From IMG/VR virus record IMGVR_UViG_3300022602_003843, positions 1-38,741 of that record: a DNA stretch of 38,741 bases, one strand, 5' to 3'. This document shows positions 1 to 7,851 of the stretch, in pieces (positions within the stretch are counted from its first letter, which is position 1; each line of letters opens with the position of its first letter). The position numbers and the translations under genes are program-made. The notes under the pieces are model-generated. The model saw only the letters and a program-made list of their open reading frames with translations, had not been told where the DNA came from and ran no database searches. Origin of the DNA: a virus.

Positions 1-2
1 GG

Positions 3-761
3 TTTGATGCTAAAGTGGACGAGCTGTTGCAGATCAAAGTAGCATTAGCTGATGACGATGAGCCAGAGCGCAAGCTGACCACGGTTCAGAAACGCAACCT
101 AGACTATGTTACCCTGTACAGCAATATGGAAGGCATCTGGCGTAAGCATATAGGCGATGCTGCTGAGATCGAAGAAGCTACTAAGAAATTCTTAGATCGT
201 GCTCGCCCTAACCAGCAGATGCTTAAGAAGCTGTATGATCACTTCAAGGAAAGCTTTGCTGATGCTCTGCGTGACAAGGACAACGAACTAGTAGCTGAGA
301 CTATCGAGCCCATCGTGACCGTGGTTAATGTGCTGGCAACCAGCACAGGTAATGCTCGTGCTGTAGCTGATAGCCGTGGTGCTAGCCGCAAGAGCATCAA
401 ACAAGCCAGCAAGGCCAAGTTTAAGACAGTTGACCTTAACACTGACATGGCCAGCATTAACCCTGCTATGATCCCAGGCAGCAGCAAGGCGCTGGTGTAT
501 AACAGCAAGAGCCGCAAAGTGTACCTGTACGTAGCAGGTGAGGCGGGTTTGGGTATCAAAGGTGCCAAGGTTACAGGTTATGACGAGGCTAAGAGCTTTG
601 CTAAGACCTTGCGTAATCCCAAGCAAATCTTAGGGACGCTACGTGATGCAGCTACCGCTAAACGAGTAGATGTAGTCATGGGAGATTACATCAAGGGCAA
701 GAAGCATCCGGTGAACGGACGGCTCAACAAGGACACTTTAGTAATCAAAGTGTTCAAGTAA
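3..761 (+). CDS. Unknown protein, C-terminal part (5' end outside window)
   Basis: The reading frame is open from base 3, upstream of the GTG at 15, so the real start lies before the window. About 250 residues are visible and end at a TAA. The first half is helical and charged, the middle is Lys/Ser/Ala-rich, and the last 90 residues look like a compact globular domain (segments VYNSKSRKVYLYVAGEAG and NGRLNKDTLVIKVF). No enzyme motif, membrane segment or signal peptide is visible. It is followed closely by a lytic transglycosylase and the neck gene, which makes a virion or late-gene role plausible. I do not recognise the family. Confidence 0.7.
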   Translation, partial: FDAKVDELLQIKVALADDDEPERKLTTVQKRNLDYVTLYSNMEGIWRKHIGDAAEIEEATKKFLDRARPNQQMLKKLYDHFKESFADALRDKDNELVAETIEPIVTVVNVLATSTGNARAVADSRGASRKSIKQASKAKFKTVDLNTDMASINPAMIPGSSKALVYNSKSRKVYLYVAGEAGLGIKGAKVTGYDEAKSFAKTLRNPKQILGTLRDAATAKRVDVVMGDYIKGKKHPVNGRLNKDTLVIKVFK

Positions 762-785
762 GTTGACAACAGCGTTGCTGGGAAG

Positions 786-793
786 CTAAATAT
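786..793 (+). promoter_or_regulatory. Late-promoter-like motif CTAAATAT, near leaderless
   Basis: CTAAATAT lies 2 nt upstream of the ATG at 796. It resembles the T4 late consensus TATAAATA, and the same variant occurs in front of the gene at 28389. If it works as a T4-type late promoter, transcription would begin at or inside the start codon region, and ATG 802 or 811 in the same frame could also serve as starts. Confidence 0.4.
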
Positions 794-795
794 AG

Positions 796-1254
796 ATGCC
801 AATGATAAAGATGGCTACGGTCGTAGCTCTCTGTTTAGCATGCGCAGGCTGCGAGACAGTGAGTGCCGGGGGTGCGAATTACAGCAACGCACCGCTGGTT
901 CAGCTTACAGCTGACAAGGCCCACCAACACAATGTGCCAAGCTCCCTGGCAATCGCTGTCGTGACGTTAGAGAGTAATTGGGATGCTAAAGCTTTGAGTC
1001 AAGGCAACTATGGTCTGGGTCAGATCAAATGTGGCACGGCTCGGGGCATTGGATTTGACGGCAAGTGCTCCGCATTGCTGCAGCCAGAAGTGAATCTTGA
1101 ATACAGCATGAAATATATGCGTATGGCACTAGACGAAGCACACGACGACCAGTGCAGCGCGTTAACCTTATACAATCAAGGTTTAGGTAAGACTCTGCGC
1201 AATAAACCTAGCAGATACTGTCGCAACGTAATGAAGATCATGAAAGATGACTGA
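796..1254 (+). CDS. Lytic transglycosylase (SLT/lysozyme-like), putative lipoprotein
   Basis: Peptidoglycan-cleaving enzyme, probably for lysis or DNA entry. The sequence shows the SLT signature in order: catalytic Glu59 in LES, then YGLGQIKCGT at 72-81 (the usual GLMQ motif), then LYNQG near residue 125. The first 19 residues form a short hydrophobic signal ending LACAGC, a weak lipobox with Cys19 as the possible lipidated residue, so the protein may be anchored in the envelope. At 152 aa it is a minimal catalytic domain without a cell-wall-binding module. Six cysteines follow the signal, suggesting disulfides in the periplasm. Start chosen at the first ATG; in-frame ATGs at 802 and 811 are alternatives. 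Confidence 0.85.
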   Translation: MPMIKMATVVALCLACAGCETVSAGGANYSNAPLVQLTADKAHQHNVPSSLAIAVVTLESNWDAKALSQGNYGLGQIKCGTARGIGFDGKCSALLQPEVNLEYSMKYMRMALDEAHDDQCSALTLYNQGLGKTLRNKPSRYCRNVMKIMKDD

Positions 1255-1262
1255 CCTCTTGC

Positions 1263-1270
1263 TATAAATA
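1263..1270 (+). promoter_or_regulatory. T4-type late promoter TATAAATA for the neck gene
   Basis: Perfect match to the T4 late octamer TATAAATA, 15 nt before the ATG at 1286, with an AAGAGGT ribosome binding site at 1273-1279. Confidence 0.75.
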
Positions 1271-1285
1271 TCAAGAGGTAACAGC

Positions 1286-2038
1286 ATGGCCACACCATTA
1301 GAGCAGCAGATCATAGACGAAGTGCAACTGATGTTGGGCGGAGGTATGGTCGACATTGAGCTTGATCCTAATCATTATAGCACCGCATTGAAACTCAGCT
1401 TTGATCGCTATAGACAGCGTAGTGGTAATGCTGACGAAGAAAGTTATCTTTTCTTGCGTCTTGAAAACAATATCACAGAATATTATCTACCCGACAACGT
1501 GGTATCAGTTAGACAGCTTTTTCGCAGAGGGCTTGGTGGCATTACAGGTGGTACACAGATTGATCCTTTCAGTTTAGCTTATACCAATCTGTATCTGTTG
1601 CAAGCAGGCGCAGGCGGAGGCTATAGCGCAGGACTTTTAACCTATGAACTGTTCTATGAATACCTTGATCAAGCAGGTCGTATGTTTGGACGTGATATCA
1701 ATTTCACGTTTAACACAGTGACCAAATGTCTCAGCATCGTGCGTCGACCTAGCGGTAACGAACAGATACTGATATGGGCCTATATGTATCGTCCTAACGA
1801 TGAAATATTACAGGATCCGTTTGCTCGACCTTGGATTAGGGATTACACGCTAGCTTGGTGTCAGCGCATGCTAGGCGAAGCGTACAGCAAGTTCCAGAGC
1901 ATTGCAGGACCGCAAGGTGGAACCACTCTTAAGGGCGATGCTCTCAAGACAGAAGCTGCTGCTGCAATGGAACGTCTCGAGAAGGACATTGACCTTTACA
2001 TTGACAATGCTATGCCGCTTGGTATCATAATTGGTTAA
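1286..2038 (+). CDS. gp13: Neck protein, gp13-like
   Basis: Probable head-tail connector (neck) protein of a T4-type virion. The N-terminal helix-rich region contains LGGGMVDIELDPNHYSTAL followed by RYRQRSGNADEESYLFL, a pattern I associate with gp13-type neck proteins of marine T4-like phages. The rest alternates beta-rich and helical segments and ends hydrophobic (PLGIIIG). Length 250 aa lies near T4 gp14 and below T4 gp13, so a gp14-like role remains possible. It has its own perfect late promoter and a good RBS. Its last 14 bases overlap the converging gene on the other strand. The family call rests on remembered similarity, not an alignment. Confidence 0.55.
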   Translation: MATPLEQQIIDEVQLMLGGGMVDIELDPNHYSTALKLSFDRYRQRSGNADEESYLFLRLENNITEYYLPDNVVSVRQLFRRGLGGITGGTQIDPFSLAYTNLYLLQAGAGGGYSAGLLTYELFYEYLDQAGRMFGRDINFTFNTVTKCLSIVRRPSGNEQILIWAYMYRPNDEILQDPFARPWIRDYTLAWCQRMLGEAYSKFQSIAGPQGGTTLKGDALKTEAAAAMERLEKDIDLYIDNAMPLGIIIG

Positions 2039-2612
2039 TGAATAAGGCTTTTAATGCAGCTTTACCTGCATTGGTAAGCTTATCTTGGCCTAATACAGTG
2101 TAAACACCGTCTGGTGTAGGTACAGTATCGATACGTTGCCATTGTTGTTTCCATACCCACCACGCCTCGCTCTTCATGTCAAAGAAAAACAACTCGCATA
2201 GATCCCAAGGTTCTTGATCATACAGAAATCTATCAATGTACATTTGAGCAGCCCACGCTGCATCTGTGTTGATCTTTAGTAAGCTGGCATCTTGAGTAAA
2301 CAAACCTACGATATAGATTCGATGTACCCATCTAGCAATCCAACTATCTCGTCTCAATGCATTATCTGCACTCAATTGTCTGCGAGGCCAAGATCTATGC
2401 ATGCTCTTATTAGCTCGCATGAGATAACGATTGGCCTCTTTAAGATGATCCATATCTAATTCATAATAATCTGGATCAAATTCGCCGAGACCAGAACCTG
2501 GGTAGGTAAGATTACTGACTTTATGACCAGCTGTAGCTGCTAGTTCGGCTGCTGCTATATTAGCAATGCTTTCGTTGCCATCTGCTAATAGTATCGCACC
2601 TTGATCTATCAT
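2025..2612 (-). CDS. Unknown protein, possible SLOG/Rossmann-like nucleotide-binding fold
   Basis: A 195-aa soluble protein. The N-terminal ILLADGNESIANIAAAELA looks like a Rossmann-type strand-loop-helix. The middle has WARWVHRIYIVGLF-type strand content and then INTDAAWAAQMYIDRF, and the C-terminal third has ELFFFDMKSEAWWVW and GVYTVLGQDKLTNAGKAAL. This order (Trp-rich strand, then a TxxGKxA helix near the end) recalls small phage and bacterial SLOG-type proteins predicted to bind nucleotides; the assignment is inference. The gene is on the minus strand, converging with the neck gene. A late-like motif GTAAATATC (2641-2633 on the minus strand) and an AGGGA site precede the ATG at 2612. Confidence 0.6.
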   Translation of the reverse strand: MIDQGAILLADGNESIANIAAAELAATAGHKVSNLTYPGSGLGEFDPDYYELDMDHLKEANRYLMRANKSMHRSWPRRQLSADNALRRDSWIARWVHRIYIVGLFTQDASLLKINTDAAWAAQMYIDRFLYDQEPWDLCELFFFDMKSEAWWVWKQQWQRIDTVPTPDGVYTVLGQDKLTNAGKAALKALFINQL

Positions 2613-2632
2613 AACTGTTCCCTAAAACTCTA

Positions 2633-2641
2633 GATATTTAC
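2633..2641 (-). promoter_or_regulatory. Late-promoter-like motif GTAAATATC
   Basis: On the minus strand, GTAAATATC stands 20 nt upstream of the start at 2612. It is the same variant as in front of the genes at 796, 7555 and 28389. Confidence 0.4.
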
Positions 2642-3226
2642 TCAGCTTACTAATGTAGAAACTGTGTTTTTTAGTTGGTCCAGCGTGCCATTATTAGCGA
2701 TAGTCTTGTCGAACTTAGCTCTAGTCCATGCCCATTCGCTTGCATGTATATGGCTCGGTGGTGATCCGCCTAGCCTATACTGATCAAACCACAAAGGACG
2801 GGGACCTCGTTCTACATGCCATACTTGTCCGTTAAGTCTCTTGATAAGATCTATTTCATTGGGAAAGCGCGTATCCGGTATAACGTAGTTTGCCCTGCTA
2901 TCAAGTTTGCGTTCTAAGCTAGCAATCCATATATCATCATGAAATCCAACACGACAAACTTCAGTACCCCATAGCTGCAGTACCAAACGCGGCGTTAGAT
3001 TTGGCATACCTAGTTTTTGGGCCCACCAATGATCAACTTGGTCTCTCCAGTTTCGACTTTCGTCGGTGTCTCCTTCGAGTAAGTTACGAGGCCAGCTAAA
3101 AACTGCAGCGACTGCGTCCTTAAGGCTATCCGCGAAACTAACCTTTATAAAACCGTGTTCTTGCTGGAGCATGTCTGCAACAGTGCCTTTACCGCTGCCT
3201 ATCAACCCGCATATACCAATAATCAT
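2642..3226 (-). CDS. gp1: Deoxynucleoside monophosphate kinase (T4 gp1-like)
   Basis: Phosphorylates dNMPs to dNDPs for phage DNA synthesis. The P-loop GLIGSGKGT is at residues 7-15, followed by a dNMP-kinase-like LKDAVAAVFSWPRNLLEG segment, LVLQLWGTEVCR and VIPDTRFPNEIDLI, all characteristic of the T4 gene 1 family. I start at the ATG at 3226, because a strong GGAGGA site lies directly upstream and the P-loop then sits at the very N-terminus; an in-frame ATG 60 bases further upstream (3286) would add 20 unlikely residues. Length 194 aa. It has its own sigma70-like promoter rather than a late motif, fitting early or middle expression. Confidence 0.87.
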   Translation of the reverse strand: MIIGICGLIGSGKGTVADMLQQEHGFIKVSFADSLKDAVAAVFSWPRNLLEGDTDESRNWRDQVDHWWAQKLGMPNLTPRLVLQLWGTEVCRVGFHDDIWIASLERKLDSRANYVIPDTRFPNEIDLIKRLNGQVWHVERGPRPLWFDQYRLGGSPPSHIHASEWAWTRAKFDKTIANNGTLDQLKNTVSTLVS

Positions 3227-3244
3227 AGATTCCTCCGTCCTGTA

Positions 3245-3273
3245 ATGATAATAGGTTTTCTGCATAGGATCAA
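3245..3273 (-). promoter_or_regulatory. Sigma70-like promoter for the dNMP kinase
   Basis: On the minus strand, TTGATC (3273-3268) and TATCAT (3250-3245) are separated by exactly 17 nt, about 20 nt upstream of the kinase start. Matches are 4/6 and 5/6 to the host consensus. This is consistent with a gene needed early for DNA synthesis. Confidence 0.45.
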
Positions 3274-3288
3274 GCCTGGTTACCATTG

Positions 3289-3298
3289 ACCAATTGGT
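3289..3298. promoter_or_regulatory. Palindrome ACCAATTGGT between divergent genes
   Basis: A perfect 10-bp palindrome in the 142-bp region between the dNMP kinase and the sheath gene, just upstream of both promoters. It could be an operator or simply a small hairpin. No other copy was noticed in the window. Confidence 0.3.
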
Positions 3299-3326
3299 AG
3301 AAATATTGGTTTTTTATCATGGTGCT

Positions 3327-3334
3327 GATAAATA
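3327..3334 (+). promoter_or_regulatory. Late promoter GATAAATA for the sheath gene
   Basis: Seven of eight bases match TATAAATA, 34 nt before the ATG at 3369. A CGGAGAGG ribosome binding site follows at 3354-3361. Confidence 0.6.
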
Positions 3335-3368
3335 GATTAGCACACATTCCCAACGGAGAGGTTCGAAT

Positions 3369-6300
3369 ATGGCCACCCTAGTATCCCCAGGTGTTAGCGT
3401 AACAGTTGTAGATGAGAGCGCGTATGCAAGCGCTGGAACTGGTACTACACCGCTCATCTTAATAGCAACTGCGGCTAACAAATACCAAGCAGGCAGCACT
3501 ACAGCATATGCTCCGGGCACAACAGCCGCCCATGCTAACCAGTTATATCTAATCAGTAGCCAACGCGATCTACTGCAAACTTTTGGAACACCTAATTTTT
3601 ACACCACTGCTGGTACTCCTGATTATGGAAATCAGCTTAATGAGCTCGGTCTCTTTACAGCTTATCAATACCTCGGGGTGGCAAATACCGCTTATGTCCT
3701 GCGAGCTGATATAGATTTATCTCAGATGGTACCGTCGACCACCGAACCAGTTGGCGCACCTGCGGTAAACCAATATTGGATGGATACGACTAACACAAAC
3801 TGGGGAGTCTTTACTAGCAATGGTAATCCAAATAGCGCACTAAGTTGGACAGCTCATAATCCAGTTGTGTTAACTAGCGCTTCTGACCTCGAAATTGTTG
3901 TACAGGGTACGTATGTCACCAATAATGCGAGCAGCAACATTATCGCAAGCAGTGGTAATCTTGTTGTAAATGGTACAGCTATTGCAATGTCAGCTGGCAT
4001 GAGCCTAAGTGATGTTGCAAGTGCTATCAATAATTCTACCGTACACATGAATGGTATTTCAGCAGTAATATATGGCCGCACTGGCAAACCAGATGTAACA
4101 GTTAGTGCTATTGACACCATGTACTATCTACGATTGGTTAGCAGCGATATTAATCAAAACATTGACCTCATAAATTCAAATACCAACATCTTAACATATC
4201 TTGGTTTCATAAATCAATCATATCAACCAAATCCAGAACCTACCAATGTTATAGCACCAGCTTATGCATATGGAGCAGTTGGTGATTTCGTAGTTGATGC
4301 CTATAGCACCAACTTAACAACCGGAGAAATGGAAAATAGCATCTGGCAGAAGATTGAACAGTCTACTCTGGACGGAAATACCACAGCATGGTGGTTCAAG
4401 GTTGGTAGCGTTAATGCAGAATATCCTGGTTGGGGCTGGCAGCAATCTGAACCTAGAGTTATAGTTGGATCTGTAGCTAACCCAGTATTCACAATGGGAA
4501 CGCAGTGCACTATAAGCATTGGTGATTCAATTCCTGTAACTATTACAGTGAGCAGCACAAGCTTGTCTTCGTTCATGAATGATATCAATTCTGTGTTAGA
4601 CGCAAATAATTTTAATGTATATGCAAGCATTACTACATATGGTAACAGCAATTATCTAACGATAACAAATTATGATGCATCTGATACACAGTTTCATGAC
4701 ATCACTGATGAATACAACTTAACTCATCCGTGGCAGACAGCTGGTATGCCTGTCACTCAAACTTACTATGCCAGTGTCACGGGAACAACAACGAGCCCAA
4801 CATACACTGCAGCGACATTGACTGTATCAGATGGTAACGTATCACTTGGAAATACTCAACCAGCTCCTGTAGTTTACGCTCCTGGTGTAGGTTATGCTCC
4901 CGGAGATACACTTAACATCGTGGGCGGAACTCACTCTGTAAATGCTGTTCTGAGTGTTACAGCTATTCAGGCTGTCACTGCTACTATAGCAGCAAGTGGT
5001 AGTAACTATGCAGTAAACGATACCCTAACATTCTCTGGTGCCAATTATGTGAGTCCTACAATCCTTAGGGTTACAAATATAGGACCGGGTGGTGCTATCA
5101 CTGGATTAGCTATTGCTCAACCAGGTCAGCATATAGTAAACGTACAGAGTAACCCAGTTACTCCTACTGCTACCAGCGGATCGGGTACATCAGCAACGGT
5201 GACATTGGGTTGGGGTGTAGCAACTGTTGCTGTGACAAACGGTGGTGTGTACACTGTAGCTCCTACAAATCCAGTAAGTGTTACTGGTGGTAGTGGATCC
5301 AATGCGCAGTTTACCATTAGTATGGCATATCTAACTTCTAACACGTTTAGCATTGATCCTGGCACCGGATCACCTGTAACAGTGTATGTGCCAGCATCGC
5401 CTAACAACACGTTGGCAGGAGTAGTGGCAGCCATCAATGCAGCCTTCCCCACTGGACCAATTGTTGCGTCTATTGCTACAGGAAATTATTTGCAGATTAC
5501 AAATACCAACGGTACGCAATTTACACTCAAAGATATCAGCGGTACTCCATTAGGAAATTCTGGTATCAAGGTAGGCTATACATTTGGTCGCCAGATGGTG
5601 TATCAAGGTTATTACCCTAGCCTAACTGTACCTAGCAACTTAGCACAGACTGCTGCTACCAATGTGTGGATTAACACAACGCCGCAGGATAGAGGAACTA
5701 ATATAGTTCTTAAGAAATACAATGGCACTTTGTGGATTCAACAGAATGTTCATCCTGCAAGCGGCACAGTGCCTATGTACAGCAGCGATGCTGTTGCTAA
5801 TGCTGCATTCGGAGCTAGCAAGGTAATTGGAACTGTATATGCTCGTTACAATAATGACGGTGATAGCCCGCCTGTAGCAAATACTGTGCTTTACGAATGG
5901 GATGGCACGGCTTGGGTCACGTTCGATTATACGCCTAGTGCAACTGCACCGGCTGGTCCACCAGCTAACGGCACGCTATGGTATAATACCTACTTACAGG
6001 TTGATATCATGGTTGGTAATGGTCAGATTTGGCAAGGTTATCGCAATGCATACCCTGCAACGGATCCAAATGGACCTATCATCGATGGCAGCATGCCAAC
6101 CACTCAAAGTGATGGTTACAGTCCATTGGTAACCAATGACATATGGATCGATAGTTCTGCATTACCTTACCCGCAGATATACAGATACGACGGTGTATCT
6201 GGGTCATTTGCTCTAGTTGATAACACCAATCATAGCAGCCCATCGGGTATCATATTCTCAGATGCACGTTGGAATAGCAATGGTCAAGCTTCTGGAAGTC

Positions 6301-7493
6301 AGATGCCTAGTGCTATGGTGTTGAGCAATTATGTCGATCCCAGTACTGTAAATGCAGAGCTTTATCCTGCAGGAATGTTGCTGTTTAACACACGTTACAG
6401 CACATATAACGTTAAGCAATACGTTGTTGACGCGTTCCCAACGCTCAGCGCACCATATCTAACCAGTACATGGGTTACAGCAAGTGGCAATCGTCCAGAC
6501 GGTACCCCTTACATGGGATCTGATGCACAGCGAATAATGGTTTCTACGGCATTGAATGCAAGCCTTGAATCAAATCAGGCAATTCGCGGCGATGCAATCT
6601 ATTATAACCTGCTAGCAACCCCTGGTTACATAGAATGCTTGCCGGCGATGCAATCGCTAAACCAAGACCGTCATTATACTGGCTTCATTGTTGCTGATCC
6701 TCCTGGGGCTCTACCTGCAGACACAACAAGCCTGCAGAATTGGGCAAGCAATGCTAATAACGCAGCACTTGATGGTGTTGACGGCTTGGTCAGCAGTGCA
6801 GATCCTTACAGCGGTGTGTATTACCCATGGGCACTAGCCACCAACCTTGATGGTACCAACGTTTTCGTACCACCTAGCGAAATGGCACTGCGCACTATAG
6901 CTTACAATGACCAAGTTGCGTATCCTTGGTTTGCTCCGGCAGGGTTCAACCGAGGTTTAGTAACCGGCGTCAATAGCGTTGGTTATCTAAAGACAGATGG
7001 TACATATCAACCTGTTAGCTTGAACCAAGGTCAGCGAGATGTCCTTTATGTTAATAGGATCAATCCAATCAGCTTTATACCTAATCGCGGGTTGGTGATA
7101 TTCGGTCAGAAAACACTTGATCCTATTTCAACAGCACTCGATCGTATCAACGTTGCTCGATTGATCAACTATCTAAGCTATAATCTAAATAACCTAGCTC
7201 AGCCATTCCTGTTCGAACCAAATGACCAACAGACTCAGCAGGCTGTTACCGTTGTGTTTAACAGCTTTATGGCTAACTTGGTTGGGTTGCGTGCACTCTA
7301 TGACTATGCCGTAGTGTGCGATAGCAGCAACAATACTCCTGCGCGTGTTGATGCAAATGAACTATGGATTGACGTGGCTATCAAGCCAGAGAAGGCCATC
7401 GAGTTCATATACATCCCGATAAGAATTCTCAATACTGGCGATCCAATGCCAGGCGGAGCACAGCAACAAGGTCAACAGACCAGCATTGCATGA
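3369..7493 (+). CDS. gp18: Tail sheath protein gp18, greatly enlarged
   Basis: Contractile tail sheath subunit. The N-terminus (VSPGVSVTVVDES, then LLQTFGTP and NELGLFTAYQYLGVANTAYVLR) and the C-terminus (DRINVARLINYLSYNLNN, FEPNDQQTQQAV, ELWIDVAIKPEKAIEFIYIP) are textbook gp18. The subunit is 1374 aa against about 660 in T4. The extra sequence lies between residues about 130 and 1000. It holds three segments resembling flagellar hook-IN modules (about 196-264, 372-445, 653-725; e.g. SLSDVASAIN, TLAGVVAAINAAF), Gly/Thr-rich repeats at about 500-655 (VGYAPGDTLNIVGG, SNYAVNDTLTFSG) and several Trp-rich motifs (YWMDTTNTNWGVF, VWINTTPQDRG, LWYNTYLQVD, IWIDSSALPYP). These probably form surface domains on the sheath. 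One uninterrupted frame with a late promoter and strong RBS; no sign of a frameshift or fusion error. Confidence 0.97.
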   Translation: MATLVSPGVSVTVVDESAYASAGTGTTPLILIATAANKYQAGSTTAYAPGTTAAHANQLYLISSQRDLLQTFGTPNFYTTAGTPDYGNQLNELGLFTAYQYLGVANTAYVLRADIDLSQMVPSTTEPVGAPAVNQYWMDTTNTNWGVFTSNGNPNSALSWTAHNPVVLTSASDLEIVVQGTYVTNNASSNIIASSGNLVVNGTAIAMSAGMSLSDVASAINNSTVHMNGISAVIYGRTGKPDVTVSAIDTMYYLRLVSSDINQNIDLINSNTNILTYLGFINQSYQPNPEPTNVIAPAYAYGAVGDFVVDAYSTNLTTGEMENSIWQKIEQSTLDGNTTAWWFKVGSVNAEYPGWGWQQSEPRVIVGSVANPVFTMGTQCTISIGDSIPVTITVSSTSLSSFMNDINSVLDANNFNVYASITTYGNSNYLTITNYDASDTQFHDITDEYNLTHPWQTAGMPVTQTYYASVTGTTTSPTYTAATLTVSDGNVSLGNTQPAPVVYAPGVGYAPGDTLNIVGGTHSVNAVLSVTAIQAVTATIAASGSNYAVNDTLTFSGANYVSPTILRVTNIGPGGAITGLAIAQPGQHIVNVQSNPVTPTATSGSGTSATVTLGWGVATVAVTNGGVYTVAPTNPVSVTGGSGSNAQFTISMAYLTSNTFSIDPGTGSPVTVYVPASPNNTLAGVVAAINAAFPTGPIVASIATGNYLQITNTNGTQFTLKDISGTPLGNSGIKVGYTFGRQMVYQGYYPSLTVPSNLAQTAATNVWINTTPQDRGTNIVLKKYNGTLWIQQNVHPASGTVPMYSSDAVANAAFGASKVIGTVYARYNNDGDSPPVANTVLYEWDGTAWVTFDYTPSATAPAGPPANGTLWYNTYLQVDIMVGNGQIWQGYRNAYPATDPNGPIIDGSMPTTQSDGYSPLVTNDIWIDSSALPYPQIYRYDGVSGSFALVDNTNHSSPSGIIFSDARWNSNGQASGSQMPSAMVLSNYVDPSTVNAELYPAGMLLFNTRYSTYNVKQYVVDAFPTLSAPYLTSTWVTASGNRPDGTPYMGSDAQRIMVSTALNASLESNQAIRGDAIYYNLLATPGYIECLPAMQSLNQDRHYTGFIVADPPGALPADTTSLQNWASNANNAALDGVDGLVSSADPYSGVYYPWALATNLDGTNVFVPPSEMALRTIAYNDQVAYPWFAPAGFNRGLVTGVNSVGYLKTDGTYQPVSLNQGQRDVLYVNRINPISFIPNRGLVIFGQKTLDPISTALDRINVARLINYLSYNLNNLAQPFLFEPNDQQTQQAVTVVFNSFMANLVGLRALYDYAVVCDSSNNTPARVDANELWIDVAIKPEKAIEFIYIPIRILNTGDPMPGGAQQQGQQTSIA

Positions 7494-7500
7494 TAAGATT

Positions 7501-7529
7501 AAACCGGGCTAAATGCCCGGTTTATTTTT
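7501..7529 (+). terminator. Intrinsic terminator after the sheath gene
   Basis: Perfect 9-bp stem AAACCGGGC / GCCCGGTTT with a 5-nt loop (TAAAT), followed by a T-rich tract (ATTTTT). It sits 8 nt after the sheath stop and separates the sheath transcript from the accessory island. Confidence 0.9.
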
Positions 7530-7542
7530 CATCAAGTTGACC

Positions 7543-7550
7543 GTAAATAT
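7543..7550 (+). promoter_or_regulatory. Late-promoter-like motif GTAAATAT
   Basis: GTAAATAT ends 4 nt before the ATG at 7555, directly behind the sheath terminator. It would restart late transcription into the small gene and the first radical SAM gene, with an almost leaderless mRNA. Confidence 0.4.
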
Positions 7551-7554
7551 ATTC

Positions 7555-7851
7555 ATGCATGACACGTCCGATGATGATATTGTACTCAAGTTAAAAAACG
7601 ACATTAGTGCAGCATTGTACACTTATCTAACTGGCTTACATACACAGTTAGAGATAAACAGCAATGCTGCAATAGCTAACGACATAGTTCTGTCAGTTTT
7701 GAGCTTAAACATAGGTCATATATTAGGACAATTAGACCCAGATTCTAGACGTGAGAATTTAGAATTAGTAAACGGTATCATAGTTGATCAGATTACCGAA
7801 GTAAACAAATTATCTTCTATTCAGACCTACGGCATCATAGGCCACGGATGA
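7555..7851 (+). CDS. Small helical protein of unknown function before a radical SAM gene
   Basis: 98 aa, acidic and helical, without cysteine or membrane segment. I start at the ATG at 7555, because an upstream in-frame ATG (7513) lies inside the sheath terminator hairpin. The stop overlaps the start of the radical SAM gene by 4 nt (ATGA), so the two are translationally coupled. The protein ends SIQTYGIIGHG, a short Gly-rich tail after a folded-looking body; that arrangement, next to a radical SAM enzyme, is compatible with a modified-peptide precursor. Alternatively it is an ordinary small phage protein or an accessory subunit. No family recognised. Confidence 0.65.
   Translation: MHDTSDDDIVLKLKNDISAALYTYLTGLHTQLEINSNAAIANDIVLSVLSLNIGHILGQLDPDSRRENLELVNGIIVDQITEVNKLSSIQTYGIIGHG

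Noticed and set aside
5902-6132. Plus-strand ORF of 76 codons inside the sheath gene
   Set aside because: Lies in another frame of a gene whose protein is clearly continuous; no ribosome site or motif.
3369-7493. Sheath gene as an artificial fusion or frameshifted pair
   Set aside because: The frame is uninterrupted, and both ends match gp18; the extra middle part has repeat structure consistent with inserted surface domains.
7513-7554. Upstream start for the 98-aa gene
   Set aside because: The ATG falls inside the sheath terminator hairpin, and the late-like motif lies downstream of it.
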